Source: Planctomycetia bacterium
GTDB taxonomy: Bacteria; Planctomycetota; Phycisphaerae; Phycisphaerales; SM1A02
Direction of reading: 5' to 3'
Assembly: GCA_005799475.1 (NCBI GenBank)
Contig: SYGQ01000179.1
Coordinates: 1 to 6,257 of the forward strand
Length of the DNA: 6,257 bases
The translations under genes were made by a program, and so were the position numbers. Each line of letters opens with the position of its first letter. Positions within the stretch are counted from its first letter, which is position 1. The notes below the pieces were generated by a model that saw only the letters and a program-made list of their open reading frames with translations, made no database searches and was not told where the DNA came from. Of the stretch, positions 1 to 5,606 are shown one piece after another.

Positions 1-665
1 CACGCGTGCGCAGCGTCGCCACACGCGTCTTTGTCAGCGTGGCGGGGCACACAGCGAGCGAGTTCGTCTCGGTCGCGAGAGCGCTCGACGCCACCGGCGA
101 GTTTCCGGCGATTGAACTCAATGTGTCCTGCCCCAACACTCAGACAGGTCGGACCTTTGCGGCGGACCCGCACGCCCTGCACGATCTCTGTGCGCAGGTT
201 CGCGCCGAGGTCCGCAACGCCAAGCTCTTCGTCAAACTTCCTCCAGACATGGCCGATCCGTGCGCGATGGCGGAGGCGGCCATCCGCGGAGGTGCCGGCG
301 CGTTGACACTGTGCAACACGATGCCAGCGATGGCGATCGACCCGTGCACGCGGCGTCTGCGCCTGACGCGCGGGATCGGCGGCATGTCTGGGCCGGGGAT
401 CCACCCGCTCATCGTGCGAATCGTGCGCGAAGTCTTCACGGGAGTGGCGCGCGAGCGGGGGACTCCCATCATCGCGTTGGGCGGCGTGATGCACTGGGAA
501 GATGCCGCAGAGTTCATCCTCGCGGGCGCGACTGGTGTCGGGATCGGGACGGTTCTGTTTGCCGATCCACGCGCCGGCCAGAGGATCGTTCGCGGACTTG
601 ACTCGTGGGTCGTCGCTCAAGGTTGCACGAGCATCGCGCAACTCATCGGGCAGGCTCAGGCGTGA
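1..665 (+). CDS. pyrD: Dihydroorotate dehydrogenase, class 1B-like, 5'-truncated by window edge
   Basis: FMN-dependent oxidation of dihydroorotate to orotate, the fourth step of de novo pyrimidine synthesis, in the cytoplasm. The frame is open to the left edge, so the N-terminal third (about 90-110 residues of a usual ~310) lies outside; the GTG at 6 is not a real start. Numbering from that GTG, ELNVSCPN (residues 37-44) carries the catalytic cysteine C42 typical of class 1 enzymes (class 2 has serine). VKLPPD near K77 matches the FMN-contacting lysine strand, CNTMPAMAID (about 103-112) the Asn-Thr substrate loop, and GGMSGPGIHP plus IIALGGV...GATGVGIGTVLFADP the C-terminal phosphate-binding half of the barrel. 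The loop pattern fits class 1B (PyrDB), which normally partners with the iron-sulfur/FAD subunit PyrK; no pyrK is in the window. It ends in TGA at 663-665, overlapping the next start. Family call is firm, subclass is an inference. Confidence 0.93.
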   Translation, partial: RVRSVATRVFVSVAGHTASEFVSVARALDATGEFPAIELNVSCPNTQTGRTFAADPHALHDLCAQVRAEVRNAKLFVKLPPDMADPCAMAEAAIRGGAGALTLCNTMPAMAIDPCTRRLRLTRGIGGMSGPGIHPLIVRIVREVFTGVARERGTPIIALGGVMHWEDAAEFILAGATGVGIGTVLFADPRAGQRIVRGLDSWVVAQGCTSIAQLIGQAQA

Positions 666-1060
666 GCGATCACTGGTCGCGACGGGACCGCGATCGGTTC
701 GACGCCATCCTCGAGCGCGTGATCGCGGCGCTCCCGCGGAGGTTGCTCGAACTCCTCGACGAGGCGCCGCTCGTCGTCGAGGACGCGCCCACGGATGCGC
801 TCCTCGAGTCGCTGGGTCTCGATCCACAAGTCGACGACCTCTGCGGGCTCCACTCGGGGGCATCGATCATGGAGCGGTCCGTGTCCCACTCGGGAGAACT
901 TCCCGAGCGCATGGAGATCTTTCGCCGGGGCATTCTCGACGCCGCCGGGGGTTGGGACGATGCGGCCATCGAAGAGGAAATCCGAATCACCATTCTGCAC
1001 GAGATTGGCCACCACTTCGGCCTTTCCGAGGAGGACCTCGAACGACTCGGCTACGGGTGA
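662..1060 (+). CDS. Small zincin-like metallopeptidase (PF06262 type)
   Basis: A 132-residue protein with the zinc motif HEIGH (H113, E114, H117) followed by HFGL and an acidic stretch, ending LERLGYG. The preceding GLHSG...ERS...GELPERMEIFRR segment matches the layout of the 'minimal zincin' family PF06262, whose members are about this length and are one domain with no signal peptide or membrane segment. The two histidines should bind zinc and E114 act as the general base; the third ligand is not obvious, perhaps an acidic residue of SEED (122-125). Physiological substrates of the family are unknown to me. The chosen start is GTG 662, sharing the GTGA junction with the pyrD stop, which implies translational coupling. 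An earlier in-frame GTG at 605 would add 19 residues inside pyrD that do not look like the family. Convergent with the zinc-ribbon gene, stops 15 bases apart. Confidence 0.88.
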   Translation: MSDHWSRRDRDRFDAILERVIAALPRRLLELLDEAPLVVEDAPTDALLESLGLDPQVDDLCGLHSGASIMERSVSHSGELPERMEIFRRGILDAAGGWDDAAIEEEIRITILHEIGHHFGLSEEDLERLGYG

Positions 1061-1075
1061 CGCTGACGCGATCGA

Positions 1076-1819
1076 TCAGGCGTGCGCCGCGTCAGGCTGC
1101 GGCATGTAGAGGATCCGGTGGCACGATGTGCAGCTCACAACGACATTCTGATTCGACGCGAGCGTTGCGTACTTATCCGGTGGCAATTCCATGTTGCACG
1201 CCCCGCACACATACTCGCGGCGGCGCGCATCGACGGCAACGAGTTCGGCCATGGCTTCACCGTCGTAGAGGTCGGCGACACGGTCGAAGATGTCGAGTTC
1301 GCGCTTGGGAATCTTCGACGACGCATCGGTGCGCTCGCGGTCAAGTTCACCCAGACGAACGCCAACCTCGGAGCGACAGGTCTCGATTTCCTTGCGCGCC
1401 GCGTCACAGACACTCGTGCGCTCCGCCAACTTTGTGTCGAACTCTGCAAGTTTTCCGGCGAGTTCTTCGGCCTTCTGGAACTGCCCCAGTGCCAGTTCGT
1501 CGACGGCATCGCGTTGAGTCTGCAACAACTTGAGCTCGTTGAGGATCGCCGCGTACTGCTTCGGATTCGTGGACTGGTTGAGCTGCCCACGGAGCGTCTC
1601 AATCCGCGCTCGAAGCGCGCCGCTCTCGGCTTCATGATTGGCACCGCTGGCCTGCTGCTGCCGGATCTGGCTCTTGACCTCGTCGATGCGGCTCAGGGTT
1701 TCCTGACGGTGTCGGCTCTGGACAGCAAGGTGCCGCTCGGCCGACTCGAGCCTCCCGCGCAGAGCCCGAACTTGGCAGTCCACATGGTGAAGGCACACGA
1801 GGTCGCCGAGGAGGGTCAT
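1076..1819 (-). CDS. Coiled-coil protein with C-terminal C4 zinc ribbon (COG1579 / PF02591 type)
   Basis: A 247-residue protein. Residues about 15-165 are a charged, Glu/Gln/Arg/Leu-rich heptad region expected to form a long antiparallel coiled coil, with the family-like stretch TNPKQYAAILNELKLL (84-99) near its turn. The C-terminus holds a zinc ribbon with C205-x2-C208 and C230-x2-C233, all four cysteines present, followed by RILYMP. This is the architecture of COG1579 proteins (predicted nucleic-acid-binding, DR0291-like; CdsZ/FlgZ-type chaperones share it). The precise role is unknown. The start is ATG 1817-1819: upstream in-frame codons to 1918 would overlap the end of cdsA and encode unrelated Trp/Ser-rich sequence. 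A weak AGGGG lies only 3 bases before the ATG. It follows cdsA by 43 bases on the same strand, so it could be co-transcribed, though a promoter-like pair sits between them. Confidence 0.9.
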   Translation of the reverse strand: MTLLGDLVCLHHVDCQVRALRGRLESAERHLAVQSRHRQETLSRIDEVKSQIRQQQASGANHEAESGALRARIETLRGQLNQSTNPKQYAAILNELKLLQTQRDAVDELALGQFQKAEELAGKLAEFDTKLAERTSVCDAARKEIETCRSEVGVRLGELDRERTDASSKIPKRELDIFDRVADLYDGEAMAELVAVDARRREYVCGACNMELPPDKYATLASNQNVVVSCTSCHRILYMPQPDAAHA

Positions 1820-1828
1820 GGACCCCTG

Positions 1829-1856
1829 AGCGTAGCAGGATCGGGCCCAGTTCCAA
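1829..1856 (-). promoter_or_regulatory. Candidate promoter of the zinc-ribbon gene (TTGGAA-16-TACGCT)
   Basis: On the minus strand, TTGGAA (1856-1851) stands 16 bases before TACGCT (1834-1829), each matching four of six bases of the TTGACA/TATAAT consensus. The hexamer ends 9 bases before the ATG, so transcription would begin about 3 bases upstream of the start codon, giving an almost leaderless mRNA. It shares the TACNNT form with hexamers before three other genes here. It lies in the 43-base gap after cdsA, so it would be an internal promoter. Predicted from sequence only. Confidence 0.4.
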
Positions 1857-1862
1857 GTCGAG

Positions 1863-2729
1863 TTACGAGAGGAGCCACCACGCCACAGGCCCAGCGAGGA
1901 GCAGGGAGTCGAGGACATCGAAGATGCCGCCCATTCCCGGCAGGATTGCGCCCGAATCCTTCACTCCCGCATCGCGCTTGAGCATGCTCTCAAGGAGATC
2001 CCCCGCGACCCCGACCACGGCGAAACAAAGGCCCGCGATCGCACCACGGGTGGTCGAGATGGGTTCAATGAATTCGTCACCGGCAACGGCCTGTTGTGAC
2101 GCCAGCCCGAGGAGCGCACCAAAAACCGTGCCCGCGATCAACCCACCAAGAAATCCCTCCCAGGTCTTTCCCGGACTCAGCCGTGGGATGAGCTTTCGCC
2201 GTCCAATGGCCTTCCCGGTGAAGTACGCGCCGATGTCGGAGACCTTGACGCACAGGATGGCCCCGGCGAGGGTCCATGCCTCGTGCTCGCGGCGGAGCAG
2301 CAGCCAAAATCCAAGTGGAATGCCCACGAGCGCAAGGGACGCGAGCGGTCCGGCGATCGCGCGTGCGGCGCCGTCGCAGGAAGGCTTCCGGGCGTGCAAG
2401 GTCGCGCTGAGGAGCATGAGTGCCGCGATTCCCATGAACGCATACGGGTAGGTGAAGAAGCACTGCTCGGGCGTCCGCGGCAGAAAGATGGCGAGGGCGC
2501 CGCCAATGATCGCCAGCGCGTGGACAACCGGCGATCCGCCCCGGGTGAGCGCGGCCATCTCTCGCGCCATGAGCGGGGCGATGATCACGATGACGGCGAG
2601 CGCGAGGACGAAGCCCGGACCGATGCGCCCCCAGTCGGTGCGCCAGATTGGGAGTTGCGTGTCGAGCCACGCCAATCCGAGCAGCGCGGCGATGAGAAGC
2701 GCGCCCGTGATCAGCCGCTGGCGAAGCAT
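1863..2729 (-). CDS. cdsA: Phosphatidate cytidylyltransferase (CDP-diacylglycerol synthase)
   Basis: Integral membrane enzyme converting phosphatidic acid plus CTP to CDP-diacylglycerol and pyrophosphate, the branch point of phospholipid synthesis. The product is 288 residues, close to the family norm (~270-300), with hydrophobic segments near 7-22, 37-55, 70-83, 97-112, 125-145, 152-172, 193-212, 230-247 and 273-286. KVSDIGAYFTGKAIGRRKLI (162-181) and SPGKTWEG (185-192) are the conserved CTP/metal-binding core. The C-terminal signature is present as SMLKRDAGVKDSG (248-260), PGMGG (264-268) and D271/D274. The usual PGHGG histidine is replaced by M266, and the usual Asp-Arg is Asp-Val (V272); the metal-binding aspartates D258, D271 and D274 remain. 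The start is ATG 2727-2729; no Shine-Dalgarno site precedes it. The frequent cdsA neighbours uppS and dxr are not beside it: the gene is divergent from a secreted-protein gene and followed by the zinc-ribbon gene. Confidence 0.95.
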   Translation of the reverse strand: MLRQRLITGALLIAALLGLAWLDTQLPIWRTDWGRIGPGFVLALAVIVIIAPLMAREMAALTRGGSPVVHALAIIGGALAIFLPRTPEQCFFTYPYAFMGIAALMLLSATLHARKPSCDGAARAIAGPLASLALVGIPLGFWLLLRREHEAWTLAGAILCVKVSDIGAYFTGKAIGRRKLIPRLSPGKTWEGFLGGLIAGTVFGALLGLASQQAVAGDEFIEPISTTRGAIAGLCFAVVGVAGDLLESMLKRDAGVKDSGAILPGMGGIFDVLDSLLLAGPVAWWLLS

Positions 2730-2735
2730 CGGCGC

Positions 2736-2741
2736 AGTGTA
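2736..2741 (-). promoter_or_regulatory. Candidate -10 box TACACT for leaderless cdsA mRNA
   Basis: On the minus strand TACACT (four of six matches to TATAAT, with the key TA...T) is separated from the cdsA ATG by exactly 6 bases. A normal -10 to start-site distance therefore puts transcription initiation on the A of the ATG. No purine-rich Shine-Dalgarno sequence lies between. No convincing -35 box is visible 16-18 bases upstream. Support comes mainly from the same geometry at two other starts in this window. Confidence 0.42.
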
Positions 2742-2763
2742 GGAACAGCGCGAGGGTGCGGAT

Positions 2764-2769
2764 TACCAT
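2764..2769 (+). promoter_or_regulatory. Candidate -10 box TACCAT for leaderless mRNA of the secreted-protein gene
   Basis: TACCAT stands exactly 6 bases before the ATG at 2776, placing a predicted transcription start on the start codon itself. There is no Shine-Dalgarno site and no clear -35 box. Its upstream flank overlaps that of the divergent cdsA promoter: the two candidate -10 boxes are 22 bases apart in a 46-base intergenic region, so two polymerases could hardly bind at once. Predicted from sequence only. Confidence 0.42.
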
Positions 2770-2775
2770 CGGCTC

Positions 2776-4137
2776 ATGCAGATCGCGACGCTCGCACTCG
2801 CCGTCACCGTGTGGCCCGCCTGGTTCGCGGTCGCGCAGGGAGTCGACGCAGCGAAGCCACCGTCGATGGAGGAGCGTCGAGCGCGGCAAGTCGCAGACCA
2901 ACTGGACCGGATCAAGTTCGTCGCACCGCCGATGGATCAGCCCTGTGTCGAGTTGCTTCTGACTCGCGTCGGCTTCGAGTCCATCCCTGACCCGCGCCGA
3001 GCGGCCTTCAATGCGTCGCTCGCAGTGGCACTTGAGGCGTATCGCGCGTGTCGCCGCGATACCGTCGATGCGCCGCTCATGAGCCTCCGCGACGCGGTCA
3101 AGGCGAGTCTCGGCGAGCGGGGAATGCCCGAGCCGACCCAGGCCTCGCGCGTACTGGCGCTCCGTGCGTCGGCAATGGAGTGCGATCGTCGGCTCATCGA
3201 TACAGCCATCACCGCCTCGCTCGGCCACCCGCCAGCGACCACCGACGAGCGTGTCGATCATGCGATGGCGGTGCGCCGCACCGATGCGGCCGCGTCGACG
3301 CTCTCGGATGCCGTGCCGGGAATGACCAGCCTGTTCGTGAGCGTGTCCCCCGCGCTCGACGACCTCGGTGGCGCGACAGGGCTCGACCGTGAAGTCGCGC
3401 GCGTCTTGCTGCTCGGCACCGCCATGGGCACGGCGGATGCCGCAGAGCGATACTCATTCGAATGGCTGAACGGGACGGTCTTCCTTGCGGGCAGCACGGC
3501 CCTTGAGGTCCAGCGTGCGGCCGAGGCGTTGGAGGAGACGGGCGGCCACATCGACACGATGCAGATGATGGGTGTGGCACTCACCATCCAGATGCGCGGA
3601 ATCGGCACTCAGGCCGCCACGCTCTTGACCGTCGATGCGGCGCTCGTGCAGGCACTCCCCGTTGGGCTGCCGCCGCGGGTGGCTTACGCCATCGTTGACC
3701 GGCTTGCGCAAGCGTCCCCGGGCTCTGCGAGGGGGCGAGACATTGGGCCCGACATCGTCAAGGTTGTGTCGGATGCGACCGCTTTGCCATCGACGACCCC
3801 CGAGCAGCGGGACGCGCTCGACGAGCTGCTCACTTCGTGGATGCAGGGGGAGATGGGCCGACTCCTCACGCAATTGCTCGACGAGGCGCGCCTGCAACGG
3901 GAGTTGGCGCAGCGATCGGCATCGCTTTCAGCAAAGGATCCATCGACATGGAAGCTCGATGGGCCCGGGGATGGCGCTCCGCAGCAGATGGCCGGGGCGT
4001 ACTCAAATCTCGCGAAACGACGCAGTGACGCTGAAGCTGCTGCGAAGCGAGTCGAAGCCATCATCGGCCCCGAAGCGTGGAAGGCGATCGCACCCGCGCC
4101 GAGGAAGTCCTCAAGGAAGGCGAATGCCGATCCCTGA
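2776..4137 (+). CDS. Secreted or periplasmic alpha-helical protein of unknown function
   Basis: I do not recognise the family of this 453-residue protein. The N-terminus looks like a Sec signal peptide: a hydrophobic run at 3-19 ending FAVA-QG, with a plausible cleavage after A20, although no lysine or arginine precedes it. After that the protein is predicted mainly helical and Ala/Arg/Asp/Leu-rich, with no further membrane segment; IQMRG and LTVDAALVQALPVGLPPRVAYAIVDRL (about 271-310) are the most hydrophobic part. There are only three cysteines after the signal (57, 92, 136). The last 80 residues are charged and could form a helical hairpin (361-382 and 412-427), ending in a basic Lys/Arg/Ser tail. 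No catalytic motif, repeat or lipobox is visible. It is divergent from cdsA, and its stop lies 14 bases inside the sulfotransferase gene, so the two are probably made together. Third-position GC resembles its neighbours, arguing that the frame is real. Confidence 0.8.
   Translation: MQIATLALAVTVWPAWFAVAQGVDAAKPPSMEERRARQVADQLDRIKFVAPPMDQPCVELLLTRVGFESIPDPRRAAFNASLAVALEAYRACRRDTVDAPLMSLRDAVKASLGERGMPEPTQASRVLALRASAMECDRRLIDTAITASLGHPPATTDERVDHAMAVRRTDAAASTLSDAVPGMTSLFVSVSPALDDLGGATGLDREVARVLLLGTAMGTADAAERYSFEWLNGTVFLAGSTALEVQRAAEALEETGGHIDTMQMMGVALTIQMRGIGTQAATLLTVDAALVQALPVGLPPRVAYAIVDRLAQASPGSARGRDIGPDIVKVVSDATALPSTTPEQRDALDELLTSWMQGEMGRLLTQLLDEARLQRELAQRSASLSAKDPSTWKLDGPGDGAPQQMAGAYSNLAKRRSDAEAAAKRVEAIIGPEAWKAIAPAPRKSSRKANADP
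4113..4117 (+). promoter_or_regulatory. Shine-Dalgarno site of the sulfotransferase gene
   Basis: AAGGA lies 6 bases before ATG 4124, inside the last codons of the secreted-protein gene. It is the best Shine-Dalgarno match before any start in the window and decides the start over upstream in-frame codons that only shadow the preceding gene. Its internal location fits translational coupling or reinitiation. Confidence 0.7.
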
Positions 4138-5602
4138 TTCACCCGAGGTCCAGATTGATCGGGCGTTGCACGCGGGGCACGCGACCATCGCCCTTCGCAT
4201 CGCGGATTCGCTGATCGCTCAGAGCAAAAGAAGCCACATCGGATGGCTCGGGCGCGCACGCGCGACCTATGCCATGGGTATGCACGGTGAGTGCGAGGAA
4301 GCGACCGCCGTCGTGCTCAAGTTGAGACCCGACGACCCCCCGGCGCTGCTCCTTCGCGGCCTCATCTACCGGTACTACGGCCTCGTCGATGACTCGGTGG
4401 CCACACTGTCGAAGCTCGTGGCGATGAAGACCCCGTACTCCCCCGAAGCCGCGCTGAGTCTGGCGGAGACGCTGTTCTTTGCGCATCGACGCAAGGAACT
4501 TCTCGCGCACATTGCCGCAGGGGGATCTTGGCTTGACGATGAGCGCGGCGCACTGTTGAGGGCCCGTGTCAAGTCGTGGACCGATGTGGCGGTGGCCACC
4601 CAGGAGTTGCGCGCGATTTCCGAGAGCGCGAGCGGCCCCAATGCGCTCATGTTGACGCGCGTGGCCGGGTTCGAGGCGGTCAAACTGCTCGACCAAGCCG
4701 GGCACTACCGCGAAGCCTTCGACCTCGCGCAGCGCCTTCATGCGCGCACGACGCCACCGTTCGACATCGAGGGACTCGTGTCGGGCGTGCGCGCGCGCGC
4801 CGACCTCGCCCGCAAGCGCGGCCGTTGGTTCGAAGCCAAGGTTCCGCCGGTTGAGGGTGTGGCCATGATCGCCGGCCTCCCACGCGCGGGCACAACGCTC
4901 ATCGAGCAGATGCTCGATGCACATCCCGAGGTGAGCGGGATCGGGGAGTTCGACGGTGTCCGTCGGCTAGCCTCGGGGATCACGGCGACCGGGATCGACT
5001 TCGCCGCGCTGGGCTCCATCGACCGTGAGCGCGCGATGACGCTGCAGCGCGAGTACCTCGGCGGCGCGCATCGCCTGCGCCGCGAGGGCGCGCGCTGGAG
5101 TTTCGATAAGACGCTTGGGGCGTGGAAGGCGCTCCCCGAGATCGCGGCGATTCTGCCCGGGGCGAAACTCTTGCATGTGGCGAGGGATCCGCGCGACAAC
5201 GCCATCAGCGCGCACCTTTCGTTCTTTCATCCCGTCTCCTACGGATGGATGAGCTCGCTCGATTCGATCCGGCGCGGCATTGAAGCCGAACGCGCGGCGC
5301 TGCCTCAGTCGCTCGAGGCGCTCAAGATTGACCATGTCGCGCTCGTCTACGAACGCCTCGTTGAGGATCCCGCTGGACACGCGAAGGCGTGTCTCGACCT
5401 CCTCGGCCTGCCCATGGATGCTCGCGTCCTCAAACCCGAGGAGAACACGCGGGCCGTTTTCACGCTGAGCCACGACCAGGTGAAGCGCCCAATCAACCGC
5501 GGATCCATCGGCCGCTGGAAGAACTACGAGTGGGCATTCGACAGCTCGTGGGATGCTCTCTGCGCGGCTCACGACACGCGGCGCAGCACCGGGCTACCCT
5601 GA
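4124..5602 (+). CDS. TPR-sulfotransferase (PAPS-dependent, Sulfotransfer_3 / TPST-like)
   Basis: The 492-residue product joins an N-terminal helical-repeat region to a sulfotransferase domain, the layout of bacterial 'tetratricopeptide repeat-containing sulfotransferases'. TPR-like helix pairs occupy about 8-230; the clearest 34-residue units begin near 38 and 72. The catalytic domain starts near 246: GLPRAGTTLIEQML (251-264) is the 5'-phosphosulfate loop, GIGEFDGVRRL follows with E275 where tyrosylprotein sulfotransferases have their catalytic glutamate, FDKT has K329, and VARDPRDNAISAHLSFF (352-368) is the 3'-phosphate site with R354 and S362. VYERLVEDP and the C-terminal GSIGRWKNYEW (460-470) also match the family. 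It should move sulfate from PAPS to an acceptor that cannot be deduced; a protein or carbohydrate are both possible. No signal peptide or membrane anchor, so probably cytoplasmic. The start overlaps the preceding gene by 14 bases; the channel gene begins 4 bases after its stop. Confidence 0.92.
   Translation: MPIPDSPEVQIDRALHAGHATIALRIADSLIAQSKRSHIGWLGRARATYAMGMHGECEEATAVVLKLRPDDPPALLLRGLIYRYYGLVDDSVATLSKLVAMKTPYSPEAALSLAETLFFAHRRKELLAHIAAGGSWLDDERGALLRARVKSWTDVAVATQELRAISESASGPNALMLTRVAGFEAVKLLDQAGHYREAFDLAQRLHARTTPPFDIEGLVSGVRARADLARKRGRWFEAKVPPVEGVAMIAGLPRAGTTLIEQMLDAHPEVSGIGEFDGVRRLASGITATGIDFAALGSIDRERAMTLQREYLGGAHRLRREGARWSFDKTLGAWKALPEIAAILPGAKLLHVARDPRDNAISAHLSFFHPVSYGWMSSLDSIRRGIEAERAALPQSLEALKIDHVALVYERLVEDPAGHAKACLDLLGLPMDARVLKPEENTRAVFTLSHDQVKRPINRGSIGRWKNYEWAFDSSWDALCAAHDTRRSTGLP
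5595..5600 (+). promoter_or_regulatory. Candidate -10 box TACCCT for leaderless ion-channel mRNA
   Basis: TACCCT stands exactly 6 bases before ATG 5607 and runs over the last sense codons and into the TGA stop of the sulfotransferase gene. A GACA at 5573-5576 fits the core of a -35 box with an 18-base spacer. No Shine-Dalgarno site precedes the ATG. If real, the channel has its own promoter inside the end of the sulfotransferase gene despite the 4-base gap. Constraint from coding the sulfotransferase C-terminus is a competing explanation. Confidence 0.38.
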
Positions 5603-5606
5603 CCCC

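Noticed and set aside
1061..1081. Possible terminator hairpin between the convergent stops, from CTGA...TCAG and a GATCGATC palindrome.
   Set aside because: The stem would be only about four base pairs with no T-run on either strand, so it is not a supportable terminator.
502..1533. Long plus-strand open frame of 343 codons across pyrD, the metallopeptidase and the convergent zinc-ribbon gene.
   Set aside because: Its product is Arg/Ser/Pro-rich with no motif, and it overlaps three well-supported genes; it is a by-product of high GC.
1820..1918. A 33-residue N-terminal extension of the zinc-ribbon protein to an ATG at 1918.
   Set aside because: It would overlap the 3' end of cdsA by 56 bases and is Trp/Ser-rich, unlike the family; ATG 1819 starts the family-like sequence and has a promoter-like pair upstream.
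1082..1981. Plus-strand open frame of 299 codons antisense to the zinc-ribbon gene and the end of cdsA.
   Set aside because: The minus strand has the four-cysteine ribbon, the coiled coil and the CdsA signature; the plus-strand product resembles nothing.
2077..3261. Minus-strand open frame of 394 codons spanning cdsA and the secreted-protein gene.
   Set aside because: The product is Arg/His-rich, crosses the divergent promoter region and overlaps cdsA out of frame.
3635..4123. A 163-residue N-terminal extension of the sulfotransferase.
   Set aside because: It is an Arg/Ser/Pro-rich shadow of the secreted-protein gene; ATG 4124 has AAGGA at good spacing and begins the family-like repeat region.
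4785..4802. Alternating GC run inside the sulfotransferase gene considered as a repeat or Z-DNA-like element.
   Set aside because: It is short and explained by Arg/Ala codons in a GC-rich coding sequence.
4139..4924. Minus-strand open frame of 261 codons antisense to the sulfotransferase TPR region.
   Set aside because: The plus strand encodes recognisable repeats and the sulfotransferase core; the antisense product has no motif.
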